A stretch of DNA of 64,000 nucleotides, taken from NCBI GenBank assembly GCA_022036555.1, contig CM039132.1, positions 57,874,509-57,938,508 of the forward strand. Direction: 5' to 3'. Position 1 is the stretch's first letter. The number at the start of each line of letters is the position of its first letter. Below the pieces are notes generated by a model that was not told the DNA's origin, searched no databases, and was given only the letters and a program-made list of their open reading frames with translations. Shown piece by piece: positions 1 through 11,761 of this stretch. The DNA is from Microstegium vimineum (taxonomy: Eukaryota; Streptophyta; Magnoliopsida; Poales; Poaceae). The position numbers and the translations under genes are program-made.

Positions 1-1530
1 ACTAGCACCATAGAACACATCAGCCGATACTTGATGCAGCTTGGAGAGGCATCTGCCGATGAAGCTTAGAGGATTCGGTATTTTCCATTGTCTCTAACAG
101 GACCGGTTTTCACGTGGTTCACATCTCTGCCTGCAAATTCCATTGGTACATGGGCAGAATTAGAGTAGAGGTTCCATGTGTATTTCTTTATGGGTACTAA
201 CGAGAAGAAGCTAGTTGATCTTATGAGCTTGAGGCAGAGGACTAATGAGACACCACAGGAATACCTCCACGGGTTTAGGGAGACCAAAAACCTCTGCTAC
301 TCCTTGAATCTGCCAGATTATCAATTGCCGGGGATGGCGATAGCAGGTATGCAGCCGAATGTCAGGGAAAAACTGTTCGGCATGGACTTTGATGATTTTG
401 GGCAGTTGTCGCAACAGTTGGCTATGATGAGTAATCAGGCTCAAGGATTTAGGAGAGATAACCGCTTTTAGAAGGGTGATATGGCTAATGAAATGTATCA
501 AAGTTTCCTGGAAAAGGCAGCAGAGTACGATGGTGAAGATGAGATAGCCGCAGCTGAATTGGTCTGGGCGAAAGAGCCGATTCAGGTTAGTCAACGATGG
601 CTAAGGCAGCAGAAAGGTACTTACGACTTTGATGTCTCTAAGTCAGATAAGCTGTTTGAGTTGTTGTTAAGAGAGGGATGCATCAAATTGCCGGAAGGGC
701 ACCCCATGCTGCGCCCTGAAGGAGTAAAAGACAAGAAGTTTTGCGGCTACCATAATACTAATTCACATTCCATCAATTATTGCCGAGTGTTCAGAGTGTG
801 AATTCAGAAGGCCATTCAGGAGGGGCATTTTAAGTTTGATGGTAAGATGAAAATTGATGCTAATCCCTTTGCACAGAACACAGTGTCTTTCTCTATGAAC
901 ATGGTTGTCATGGAAAACCCCAAAGACAAGGGCAAGATGAAGGTGTTGACCTCAAACAGAGCAAGAAAAGCTGGTGCTATGGACCCCGATCGGAAAATTA
1001 CAAATGAGGAGTTTCGGCAACGGGCTCAGTTCCAGAATAGCCGAACCGAGAGAGGGGAAGCTTCCAAACCCTGGGTTACAACACGGATTCTGTTGAACAA
1101 ATGGCGACGGGAGCAAAAGCAGTATTAGAGGCAGAGGTATTACGAAGAACAAGAGTTCATGGAGGAGCATCGCAGGTACGAGGAAGAGATGTACCAGAGA
1201 GAGCAGGAATACGTGAGAGAGCAGGAATACGTGAGAGAGCAGGAGCAGTCTCATTGGGGATGCCTGTTTTTCAAACATTGCTGGAATGAAGGCCTAAAGG
1301 TACCTACTAAGAACAATTGCCCTGAATGCAATGATCAATATTCAGGATACAGGCAGTCCTGGGTTAACCGCCATCCGGTCCATGAAAGACTTGGAACACA
1401 ACTTTCTGAGGACGGTCGGCGTTTAAAAATAGGCAGCTCTGAAGATCGGCGAGGCAAGAGATTTGCCGATCAAGAGTGGATCCATTATGAGGAAGGTGCT
1501 GAGGAGGAAGAGCACTGTGAAAATGTGTGA
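1..1530 (+). pseudogene. Decayed gag polyprotein (retrotransposon gag domain and zinc-knuckle-like region)
   Basis: Read in frame 1, the first ~430 bases encode a retrotransposon gag domain, including the block FPLSLTGPVFTWF. It is interrupted by stops at 67-69, 166-168, 469-471, 799-801, 1126-1128 and 1528-1530, while the same frame stays recognisable throughout. A Cys/His cluster (FCGYHNTNSHSINYC, about 750-785) resembles the spacer-containing knuckle of Tat gag proteins. A second Cys-rich stretch lies near 1260-1330. A short tandem repeat at about 1196-1250 encodes repeated EQEYVR. The product would be the capsid/nucleocapsid protein that packages element RNA. This copy is non-functional. 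Confidence 0.85.
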
Positions 1531-2378
1531 CAAAAAGGGCAATGGTGCCCACCAGGGCTGAGGAAGAGCCAGAAGAGAAGAGTACAGCGCTTGAGGAACA
1601 GAGAGCTGACACAAACAGTTGCCGAAAAGAAACAGATATGGCGTCCTAAGAAAAAGCCTAATGAGCAAGATCGTTCGGCTGATGCATGCATGACTTTCTT
1701 CATTCCGTCAGAATTCATAGCTCCCGAAAGCCAAGACATCCAAGAGGAAGTGTACTCAGATTTCGATGAGAGCGATTATCAGGATCTAATGGCCCAGCTT
1801 GTCCTAACTCAACGGATAGTTTTCGATAAACCGGCTAAGCATCGACATCTGAAGCCACTTTACGTGAAGGGATACATCAATGGCAAGCCTCTGACCAAGA
1901 TGCTTGTTGATGGAGGAGCTGCCATTAATATTATGCCTTATACCACTTTTAGGAAGCTCGGGATGACTAATGAAGAATTGTTGAAAACTGACTTAGTACT
2001 CAGGGACTTTGCTGGTAATCCTTCTGACACCCGGGGAGCGGTACATGTCTAGTTGATGATTCGATCAAAGACTTTGATCACTACCTTTTTTGTCATTGAT
2101 GGCAAGGGGGCATATAGTCTACTCTTGGGAAGAGATTGGATCCATGCTAACTATTGCATACCTTCAACCATGCATTAGATTCTCATTCAATGGATTGGGG
2201 ATGATGTTGAAATTGTTCATGCCGATGATTCGGTGAGTGTTGCTGCCGCAGAGCCTGCCTACTGGGAGTATGATGGCTTTGATTGTTTTTCTGGAAAAAT
2301 CTGGGGAGAAGGTCCCGTGAATGTCTCCAACAAGGACCAATAGCCGATCCAAGCAGTCGGCTCTCATAGCAATTTTTA
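1531..2378 (+). pseudogene. Decayed retroelement aspartic protease region
   Basis: This continues frame 1 from gag. The active-site loop reads LVDGGAAINIMP (about 1900-1937), so the usual D-S/T-G is D-G-G, a form also seen in other plant Tat-type elements. A further conserved block, LLGRDWIHANYCIPS, lies at about 2122-2166. In-frame stops at 2050-2052, 2176-2178 and 2341-2343 break it. Near 2380 the readable coding sequence moves from frame 1 to frame 3, which implies a frameshift between protease and reverse transcriptase. The enzyme would normally cleave the Gag-Pol polyprotein. Confidence 0.8.
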
Positions 2379-4235
2379 TTGGGGAACCCAATCGATGGCA
2401 ATAAAGGAAAGTTGGGATGTGGTTTTATGTCGGCCGATAAGCTAGAGGAAATAAATATTGGTGATGATGTCAAGCCAAGGCCGATATATATCAGTGCAAG
2501 TTTAGATTTAGAGTACAGATTAAAGTTGATAGATCTTCTAAAAGAATTCATGGATTGTTTTGCTTGGGATTACACGGAGATGCCCGGATTGGATCGTTCT
2601 ATTGTTGAGCATCGACTGCTGATTAAGCTTGGGTATCGTCCTTACAAACAACCTCCTCGAAAAAATTTCAAAGAGGAGGTACTAGCCGATGTGAAAAAAG
2701 AAGTTGAGAGATTATTAGAAGCAAATTTCATTCGGCCATGCAGGTATGCAGAGTGGATTTCAAGCATAGTACCAGTGTACAAGAAGAATGGAAAGATGAG
2801 GGACTGCATTGATTTTAGAGATCTCAATAAAGCTACTCCAATGGATGGTTATCCAATGCCGGTTGCCGATTTGCTTGTCGATGCCGCAGCTGGTTATGAA
2901 GTCATCAGCTTTATGGATGGTAATGCTGGCTATAACCAAATCTTTATGGAAATAGAGGATATCTCCAAAACAGCCTTCAGATGCCCTGGTCATATTGGTT
3001 TGTTTGAATAGATCGTCATGACTTTTGGTTTAAAGAATGTCGGTGCGACTTATCAAAGAGCCATGAACTATATTTTCCACGAGTTGATCGGCAAAATCGT
3101 GGAGATCTATATTGATGACGTGGTGGTCAAATCTAGAAATCACGAGGGACATTTAGCCGATTTAAGGAAGACTTTGGAGTGCACTAGGAAGCATGGTTTG
3201 AGGATGAACCCGAACAAATGTTCCTTTGGAGTCTTGGCTGGTGAGTTTTTAGGATTTCTAGTCCATAAAGGAGGGATTGAGTTCAGTAAAAAGAGCATGG
3301 AAACAATAGACAAGGTTATTCCTCCAACTAATCTTACAGAGTTGCAATCACTCCTCGACAAGATTAATTTTGTAAGAAGATTCATATCTAATTTGTCAGA
3401 AAGAGTTTTGCCATTTTCTCCACTGTTAAAGCTTAAAAAGGATCAAGAGTTTGTATGGGGTGACGTGCAGCAGAAGGCTTTTGATGAGATCAAAGAGTAC
3501 ATGAAGGCACCACCTGTGTTGGCACCTCCACAGCTTGATAAGCCTTTTAAGTTGTACGTGGCGGCCGACAACCTGACAATAGGATCGGCCCTCATGCAAG
3601 AGTTCGAGGGAAAAGAAAGAGTAATAGCTTACCTTAGCCGAAAGCTGCTAGATCTAGAGACAAGGTATTCAGCTACGGAAAAGCTTTGTTTGTGCGTGTA
3701 CTACTCGTGTACCAAGTTTCGGCACTACTTGTTAAATGCTGAATGCGTGGTAGTTTCTGAGTTTGATGTGATAAAACATATGTTATTAATGTCAATTTTA
3801 AATGGAAGGATTGGCAAGTGGATTTTAGCTTTGTCGGAATTTGATTTAAGATACGAATTGGCAAAAGCAGTAAATGGTCAAATTATCGCCGATTTTATTA
3901 CCCAACATCGTGATCCTTCTGCTAACATGATAAGTATTGCACCTTAGAGTTTGTCTTTTGATGGTTCATTTTGTAGCAAAGGTGGTGGTGCTGGCATTCT
4001 CTTGATCTCTCCACGAGGGGTGACTTTTAAGTATGTCATCCCTATTGAATTCTATGCTACTAATAATTAAGCTGAGTATGAAGCACTGCTTAGAGGACTT
4101 CGGCTTCTTGTTGAAATAAAGGCTTTTGCTGTTGAGATCTTTGGGGATTCTGAGTTAGTAATTAATCAACTGATCGACCAATATGAATGCAAGAGTGATA
4201 TATTAAGATAATATTATGAAGAATGCCGAGAGCTT
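2379..4235 (+). pseudogene. Decayed reverse transcriptase, RNase H and second (Tat-type) RNase H
   Basis: Frame 3 encodes a full RT domain. Visible blocks are IVPVYKKNGKMRDCIDFRDLN (2767-2827) and the catalytic YIDD (3108-3119). The connection and first RNase H-like region follow (about 3480-3900). A second RNase H domain begins at about 3950, with FDGSFCSKGGGAG, then NNxAEYEALLRGL and GDSELVINQL. Two RNase H-like domains in tandem are diagnostic of Tat elements. Stops at 3009-3011, 3945-3947, 4069-4071 and 4209-4211 make it a pseudogene. Several fall at positions normally held by Trp or Gln, so single transitions explain them. Confidence 0.88.
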
Positions 4236-5633
4236 TTGAAGAATTTTCAGGTGGCAACCTTGCATCATATCCCTAGGGGGCATAATGAAGAAGCAAATAA
4301 ACTGGCTCAGACTGCTTTGGGATACCGAGAGGATCAAGAGATTCATGTTGTGGATGAGAATTGGGTAGTTGATGACTGGAGGAACGAAGTTGCCGATTAC
4401 TTAAAGGATCCATCACAAAAGGTTTCCCGAAAGCTCAGATACAAAGCTCTCAAGTTCGTGCTCCTTGATGACCAGTTGTACTATAAATCTATAGATGGAG
4501 TATTCCTCAAATGTTTGAGTCAAGAGGAGGCCAGAAAGCTGATGTATGAAGTACATGAAGGGATCTGTGGTGCACACCAATCGGCTTACCGAATGAAGTG
4601 GATAATCAGGAGGACTGATTATTTTTGGCCGACTATGCTTGAAGATTGTTTTGAATATTACAAGGGGTGTCAAGATTGTCAGAGATTCGACAACATTCAA
4701 AGAGCTCCAGCATCGGCTATGAACCCAATTATCAAACCTTGCCTGTTTAGAGGATGGGGCATAAATTTGATTGGTCAGATTCATCCTCCTTCTAGCAAAG
4801 GACATAAGTTTGTTCTATTGGCTACAGATTATTTTACAAAGTGGGTTGAAGCTATCCCTTTGAAGAAGGTTACATCAGAAAACATAGTCAATTTTGTTAA
4901 GGAGCATATAATTCACAGATTCGGGATTCCTCAAACTATAACGACAGATCAGGGAAGTCAGTTTACTTCATCTGAATTTTGTGATTTTGCTAAAGAAATG
5001 GGAATCAAGTTATACAATTCTTCTCCTTATTATGCACAAGCTAATGGTCAGGCCGAAGCATCAAATAAGATCATGATTAAAATTATTCAGAAGAAGATTG
5101 ATGAGAAGCCGAAGAAGTGACATCCGGTTCTTAATGAGGCTTTATGGGCTTACCGAATGGCTTGTCATGAGTCTACTCAAGCATCTCCCTATGAGTTAGT
5201 TTATGGACATAATGTTGTACTACCGTGGGAGTTTCAATCGGGTTCAAGACGAGTTACATTGCAAAATGATTTGAAGAAAGAGGATTATAAGGACCTGATA
5301 ATGGATGAATTAGAGGATTTGCATTTAGTTCGTCTCAAAGCATTGGAAAATATTGAGAAGAACAAATTATGTGTTGCCAGATATTACAACAAAAATGTCA
5401 GAGAGAAGCAATATGTAGAAGGAGATTTGGTGTGGAAGACTGTATTGCCGATTGGGACAAAAGATAAAGCATTCGGCAAATGGTCTCCAAATTGGGAAGG
5501 ACCTTTTTGGATAGTGAGGTGTGCACCTAGTAACGCGTATATTTTGAAGACTCTACTGGGAGAAGAGTTTACTAGAGCTATTAATGGAAGATTTCTTAAG
5601 AAATTTCATCCCAGTGTTGAGGTTGGTGCATGA
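4236..5633 (+). pseudogene. Decayed retroviral-type integrase
   Basis: This lies in the same frame as RT. The N-terminal zinc-binding region has paired His (HEGICGAH) and a CQDC pair. The core carries ATDYFTKWVEA, TTDQGSQFTS and NGQAEASNK, holding the three catalytic acidic residues in order. The C-terminal block (KWSPNWEGPFWIV) and a late RFLKKFHPS follow. The single in-frame stop is at 5118-5120, inside the region where ...HPVLNEALWAYR follows. The enzyme inserts element cDNA into the genome. This is the best preserved domain of the element. Confidence 0.88.
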
Positions 5634-5863
5634 ACAGACTTAAAGAGTTTTGTGCACAAATAGCCGATGTAGAAGCATCGCCTTTAGCAAAAAAAATACT
5701 CTAAAAACTTGGAGAATAACCGACGCAGTATGTGTCCCCTTTAGAGCAAAAAATATAAATACCATCAACTAAAGACAAGTCATGCAGTTCAGAAAGAGTT
5801 CTTCAGATCACAGACGGTATTTCATAGGATAGGTAGTTTTTACAGAGGATTCCTAGATACAAA
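5634..5863. other. Convergent gap between integrase and antisense gene, no gene seen
   Basis: These 230 bases separate the integrase stop on the + strand from the stop of the antisense small gene on the - strand. No open frame or clear RNA gene is visible. Two converging transcripts would have to end here or overlap. Confidence 0.5.
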
Positions 5864-6733
5864 CTACTCCTCAAACAACTTGTTGACGACAGACTGGGCG
5901 TTTGTGGCTTGAGCAAGGACGGTTGCATGGTCCTCATAGCTCTCCAGAAGATCATCAATGTCTTCGACGTTTTCTGGGGGGACGCCACCGAGGAAGCCGA
6001 CTGGCATGAAGGAGAGGTCTTCACGAGTCTGGGTGGACATTGCCGCCAGCCCTAGAGCTACGCCGTGGTGTACGCCTTGGATGACGGCCTGATCTATATG
6101 ACCGTCTGCATCATCAAGGCGTGCCTCGATAGTTTCTCCCTGGGCGTTCACCTTGTCAGCGATCTTGTTCGCCGCGATCTTCAGGTGTTCAACCTCTGCA
6201 GAGAGCACTGAACAGAAGAACACCAATCGGGTGAACAGATGAATCAGAGAAAGGGGAAATAAAGTGGATTTATTTGTACTAACCGGTAATAGCGTCGCAG
6301 AACTGCTTCCGCTGGTTCTCCCACTCGAGTTGGTCGATGTCGTATTGCTTGGAGGTCTTCTCTAGCTCTCCTCGGGCCTCGTCCCTTTCGCCCTTGAAGG
6401 TGACCGCCTCTGCGTGGGTGTAGGGGACGTCCATGGCACCCGAATCCAAATCCCAAGGTTGGGAGTCGTAGGATCCTGAGGATCCGGAGGAACCGGATGG
6501 TGGAGTCCCCGGTTGAGATGCTGTCGCCGGAGGGAAGGGAATGCTCTGGCTGGTGGAGATAACCCTAATTCTGATGAATGAAGGAGGAAATCAGAGCTTG
6601 AAGGATGAACAAGAAATGCAACCGCAAGGGGCCAGGAGATTGATTCTCACCCACGTTGTCGATAGCGCTGCACTCGGCTTCCTTCGGCTTCTCCCTCAGC
6701 AAGATGCTTACCGCGGTCGTCACCTCCGGTCAT
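5864..6733 (-). CDS. Antisense cargo gene of Tat element 1: three-exon, 196-residue acidic/coiled-coil protein
   Basis: Exons on the - strand are 6733-6712 (22 nt, MTGGDDR plus one base), 6520-6284 (237 nt) and 6195-5864 (332 nt, with stop). Both introns have GT...AG ends (GTAAGC and GTTAGT donors), and joining keeps one open frame of 196 codons. This strongly suggests a real spliced gene. Exon 2 starts with a Ser/Gly/Pro-rich stretch, then MDVPYTHAEAVTFKG and a heptad-like charged segment. Exon 3 continues helical (EVEHLKIAANKIADKV) and ends in an acidic tail (PPENVEDIDDLLESYEDH). I do not recognise a catalytic motif. Similar tails occur in grass retroelement-associated proteins, but the function is unknown. 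It has its own upstream TATA box. Unlike its gag-pol neighbour it shows no stop or frameshift. Confidence 0.6.
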
Positions 6734-6845
6734 TGCTACTATGGAGTTAGGGTTCCCTCTGGATTGGTGTAGGCGAAGAAAGTGGAGAGATGGAGATGAA
6801 AAATTCTTGACTGGAACTGTTGATAGGGGCGGAAGAAGGAAGGTT

Positions 6846-6853
6846 TATTTATA
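6846..6853 (-). promoter_or_regulatory. TATA box upstream of the antisense small gene
   Basis: On the - strand this reads TATAAATA, about 113 bases upstream of the ATG at 6733, a normal plant spacing for TATA plus a short leader. The surrounding 6734-7203 is otherwise non-coding. It contains repeated GCCGA/TCGGC words and would be the promoter and leader of the small antisense gene. Confidence 0.5.
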
Positions 6854-7203
6854 AGCCGAGTGAGAATACCAAACAACGAGTTAGGGTTTTTCCCACTAGG
6901 GTGGGCTGTTACTGGACTGGGCCGAGCTCGGGTAAATCAAGAATCGCTCGGCTACATCCCTAAACTGGGGGGATGAGAACAATCGGCTATATTTCTGATC
7001 GGAAAGCTAAGGGCAATCGGCTATGTTCTAATCGGGAAGATATAGAGCTAATTATATTCTCATACAAACAGAATTGTATAAAGATAAAGAACAAAAGACA
7101 TCCGATTGTTCAGAAATAGAGTGTGTTATGGTTAAAATATTACAAGCTCATGTTTCTACTAGCTCAAAAGCTAGTTAATGGCATCTAAGGCTTCGGTTCT
7201 GAT

Positions 7204-10189
7204 TCAGCTGACATTGTTCAACACCTTTTGATCTTCATCTTCAGAGCTTTGGATGCTAAACAACTTTGCCTTGAGTTGTTGGTCTTCTTTGAGGATGGTT
7301 GATATCCTTGATGAAGTTGCCTCTATGGAGTTTGGTAAATCTGCCATCTTGGCTTTGTGAGACTGAATTCTGGCATTCAGTTCGGTTAACTGAGCCTCCA
7401 ACCTGATTTTCTCATCCTCCATGACTTTCAGCTCAGGCTCCAAAGTTGCCAGTGAATTCTTGGCAGCTTGAATTTGGGAATGCAAAACTCTAGCTTCATG
7501 TTTGTTCAGAGATCTATTATTCTGCAAGACAGCTCTGGAGGCTATATTTTTATGGGCTCTCTTTACTACAGCAAAGTGATCATCGAGGTGGGCTACAGAT
7601 TCTAATGAAGCTTTGAGATCAGATGGGAGGTCTTGGTTGATAAGCTCGAGAAGATCTCTTATCTGATCTGAGTCTTGGACCAAAGTGTTGATATCCTTGT
7701 TCAGCAGAGTAGCTATGTCTTTCAGCCGAGCTTGATTCTCCATTGACAGAGTTTGCTGAGAGGTAGCTTCTTCACCCTTCTCACTGATGTAATCCTCAAC
7801 AGTGAAGGAATAGCTAGTAATCGGCTTAAAGGTGTTCTTGAAGGAGAGAGAAGTGTTAGCTGACTGGGTGAGTGTACTAAAAGAATAGCTTAAGGCAAGA
7901 TGTTACCTGCTGTGTTGATTGGTCATCAAGATGGGCGGTGTCCTGTTCTGGTTGAGGGCTTGACTGGATATTCAAGGATGGTGAGCCTGGAGCTGGACCA
8001 GAAGAGTGCTCTTCTGCTAGATTGTCTAGAATTTTATCTATTTCCAATAATGCATATGATAAGAGTATAAGGACAGGAAAAAGATGCCATATAAAGAGAA
8101 AGAAGTGATTAGCCGAATGATACCTATGTGTTTAAAGGTTTCATGAACATCTGTACTTTCAGCTTCATGAGCTTCTGTATCTTCGGTTTCATGGGTCTCT
8201 GCATTCTTAGTAGAAGCTTGAGGAGGGATATCTACTGTTGTTGAGATATTACTTGATCCTAGAATTTCAACATGTGGCTACAACAAAAGGCGATTGGTAT
8301 GAAGGCAGTCAAAGTTGTTGCTGAATGGAGTTTATTGCCGAATAGAAGATTCATACCTTGGGAGACCACTTGACTGTCTTGGATCTTACCCTTATGAATA
8401 CATTGACATTCTCAAGTGCCGTCTTTTTGCCTTCTCCTCCTAAAGGTGCAATGGCCGAAGATGCAGGGGTCTTCATGAAGGCTGCTAGAGTTGGGGCATC
8501 AAAACCCAGGACAAGATTGGGCCCAGCTAGGTAGTACTGGATTGCTTTGGCAGGAGGAATAGGCTCAAAATCCTGTGCATGATTAGATGTTGAAGTGAGA
8601 AGTAAATTCAAGAGCAGAAAATGATAAGTGCAATGGAATTACCTCACTGTCAAAGGCAAATTGGGATTGCAGGTCTTGGCATAGAGAGTGCACTAGTGTG
8701 TTGAAGATATGATTGTGCCATTCTTGCCACCAGGAAGCAAAGAAAGGATGAGCAACATCTATTAGCCCAAATGGAGATGGTTCATATGTTGGTAATTCCC
8801 ATCCAAGCTCAAAGACTTTTTGGCTTCTATTGCATTTGTGATTGATTCCCTGAATCTTATGGTTGTTGAGAAGAAGGGCCTTGGGGGCAGCTGTCCACAT
8901 CCTAGTTGCCTGGCTGCCATGTTTGGGTAGTAAAATTCATAGGTGGGCTGCACTAATCTCCCATGATGAAATTCGGCTGGCAAGATGCAAGGTTTGATGA
9001 AGGAGTTGAATACCTCTGTGGACACCTTGTCAGAACAGCCAGATTCATAGCTGAATTTGCAAGGGAAAATTAGATCATCATTTTCTCTGTAAGGAAGCCA
9101 AAGCACATCATCAAAACCCTTGAAAAACAACTTGAAGAGGTGACCAATGTCCATGTCAATGCTGATGGAAGATGCTGCTTCTCCATAAGTTTGACAACCC
9201 TTGACTCTTGCCGTACTGCCTTCGGCATAGTTGACTGAAGGAAAGCTCAGATTATGAAGGGGCATAGAGATTATCTGATGCATGTACAGTTGCAGCCACA
9301 TCTGGATAAACCACCAAGGGCCACTCACACAAGAGATTTCCTTACCATGGTACATCTGAGCAGTGATCTGATGCATCATGTGATAAACAGATCCTAGAAG
9401 ATATTTACCCAGAGGGATTAGGGTACCTACAATTAAATCCTCAGCCATCGTCATGTGATTTAAGGTTGGCTCATTAGATTTTCCACAGAGAATGAACCTG
9501 CACAGCCACATGTTCATGAAGGCCCTGTATTCCTTGTCAGAGACAGCACTAGATGCTTCCATATAAGTCTAAATGTATCCAACCCATTCACCTCTAGATT
9601 TGACAGCTTTTTGGTTGCTTTTGCTCTTGTACTTATAAGGATATACTGGTTTCGACACATTTAAACCAGTCATCATGAATACATCGGCCAAAGTGAAAGT
9701 CATCATACCATGGCCGAAGACGAAAGCATTGATGGCATCAGACCAGAAGTGAGAAGCCGCTATCAGAAGGGGTTCATTCCTGGGCATCTCTAACAAAGAT
9801 AATTCCAAGCAATGGCTGATGTCCTGATTATCCCAGTGACTGCTACTCTTGTCTAGCATCCTCCGATACCAGTTTCGCCATCCGGTGATTGAGGGAAACG
9901 TCCAGGTCTTGAAGGTGTTTGGCCATTGGTTTGGCGGAGTGACTCCAGACTTGAAAGGGATTCTTGAGGTTTCTTTCTCAATGATCTCAGTTGGGTCGGG
10001 ATTTCCCATTGGACCAATAAAGTAGGAATCAGGATTTGTGGCATAAGGGATCAAAATCTCGTTCTTGTATTCCTTCAAAGAAATCGAAAAAAGAATGAAT
10101 CGGGAAAGAAACAAGGAAAACAATCAAGAATTGTCGAATACGTGAAGATGAATGAAGCTTACCTCTGGAATTTCATCCTGAGTCGCCAT
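7204..10189 (-). pseudogene. Antisense cargo gene of Tat element 1: plant-mobile-domain-like protein with C-terminal coiled coil (decayed)
   Basis: Exon 1 is 10189-10163 (27 nt, MATQDEIPE) with a GTAAGC donor. A 90-nt intron with a pyrimidine-rich 3' end leads to exon 2 from 10072. Exon 2 encodes GPMGNPDPTEI, then LIAASHFWSDAINAFVFGHG and FTLADVFMMTGL. I read these as the aminotransferase-like plant mobile domain (PMD) often found in host genes and transposons. One stop (near 9578) and a frameshift near 8890 break it. Further exons follow: DFEPIPPAKAIQYYLAGPN (8590-8351), Thr/Glu-rich segments (8280-7900), and a long coiled coil from MENQARLKDIA to the stop at 7204. The same architecture recurs at 49407-52841 in another element. 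It lies head-to-tail with the small antisense gene. Confidence 0.7.
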
Positions 10190-10340
10190 TGAAGGGTTGA
10201 AGTGGATTCAAAAGTATGCTGGGGCTCGAATTTTCTGAGCGGCGGCTGTGGTGTTGAACAGTGTTGACCTAGAAAAAAAGGGGAAGCTTGTGGTCAATTT
10301 TAGAATAAAATGACTTTTATCCCAAAATTGAGGGGGCATG

Positions 10341-11761
10341 TGTTAACACTGAATTTTAGTGCACTTAGGGAGATGACAGGTGGGCCAACACGCAACAAAT
10401 TTGCAGAGATGGGTGTTCGGAGCATTCGGCAAGTATTTGTGCGGTCGGCTAGTCTCGAAGCATTCGGCAAGTGTCCATGCGGTTGGCTAATCGCCAAAGG
10501 TTCGACAAAATGATCGTGCGGTCAGTTATTCTGAGAAAAGGCGGTTTTCCGTTGAAGAAGCGACAAAAACGGTAAGCAAGAACCGATCGGGCAACGAAGA
10601 TCGCGATAATTAAGGCAATAAAGACTTCGAAAGACATTAAAGTCAGGAATGTCATGTTTTTCCTTTAATATTTTGTAATCGTGCCCTTTTAGGACTCATG
10701 TCATGACCAGGGTATAAATATAAACCCTTGGCCATTGTAAAAATTGTTCACAACCAAATCAATACAACCGGCCCCGTGCCAACTTTGAGTCCTTTGTCGT
10801 GTCGTCGAGTTCTTCGAGAGGAACCATCGATCCGTCGACCTCCGTAAGTCCCGACAACCTTGTTATCATGTCTAGTATCATGCGGTGGATTTAGTTGTTG
10901 ATGCAAGTAGTCTTGTTTGTTTTCAATGATCGTGTGACATATCCTTGCTTGACAATCAAGAAGTCTTCACTTATGTTTCGTTTACGAGTAGATACCGTGC
11001 GGCAGACGTTTGCGCGATATGCTTAGCAAAAGCAAGATAGTTATCGACTCTATCAGATTTGGCAAGATCTGGTAGATTCATTAAGTTATCATGTGTTGCA
11101 TGTTTTAGATATTTTATATATTTGTAACACTCTTTTTGCTCAATCTAGATTAATATGGATCGGCTCTATTCTTTCTTATAGATCTATTTTACTTCTCTAC
11201 AAATAGATCTTGCGTTCATAATAGCCGAGTTAGTTTAATCTAGATTGTTACATGTTGCGGGTTCATGCATGTTAACCATGTTTAAGCTTTGATAGGGTTA
11301 AGTATCGTGCGGCAGATATAGGCTCTAGATTAGTTTAATTATGTCTTGCTTACGTGTTCCTTCATCATGGATCCCAACTCGGTTAGATTGCCGAGCTTGG
11401 TTACGCTTCAACTCACAGTTAATTGTTATTCGTTCATACGTTTTCTTCCCATGCACATACGTTCGGCAATCAACGTTTCACGTACTTCATGTTTGTTTTA
11501 GCCGAATGATGTATAAGACTTGTTGGCAGACAACTTCTATAGCTGTATGTCATCGTAAGTGGCTTCAGGGCCGTATATATGGAACTGTCTGGTCTCACCC
11601 GACATGTTCGAGTTTTATATCTAATGATTTTCATCCCTTGTTAGTTCCAGGTCAAACTGACTGGCACGTTTCCGGATTTTGAAATACCCGGGCACCCGAT
11701 TGAAGCCATGCTTTTCGGCTTGCTGTGTGTGAGGCACATTGCGTCATATTTTGTGTCAACA
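10341..11761 (+). repeat. 3' LTR of Tat element 1
   Basis: It starts TGTTAACAC just after the purine tract GAGGGGGCATG and ends GTGTCAACA, giving near-matching 9-bp terminal inverted repeats. The other two Tat elements here have the same ends (TGTTGACAC...GTGTCAACA). A block near the end (GGTCAAACTGACTGGCACG) matches the equivalent part of the 53263-54316 LTR. The length is about 1.42 kb. The exact right boundary is inferred from the terminal motif and the start of copia coding sequence. The partner LTR is outside the window, so age cannot be judged. Confidence 0.75.
10713..10720 (+). promoter_or_regulatory. LTR TATA box, element 1
   Basis: TATAAATA lies in GGGTATAAATATAAACCC. The same TATAAATA sits in the equivalent place in the LTRs at 53890-53897 and 61250-61257, so it is the likely core promoter for the sense gag-pol RNA. 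Confidence 0.6.

Larger units (their letters stand above)
1..11761 (+). mobile_element. Ty3/gypsy retrotransposon, Tat lineage, element 1 (5' end outside window)
   Basis: The order gag, protease, reverse transcriptase, RNase H, a second RNase H-like domain, then integrase is Ty3/gypsy order. The second RNase H-like domain (about 3950-4230) is the hallmark of the Tat lineage. Downstream of integrase come about 4.5 kb of antisense genes, a purine-rich tract (10328-10337) and an LTR (10341-11761). The 5' LTR and the start of gag lie to the left of the window. The + strand frames carry many stops and at least one frameshift, so the element cannot make its own proteins. The sequence to the right of the LTR continues in a copia integrase, which suggests that this element inserted into a copia element. 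Confidence 0.9.
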
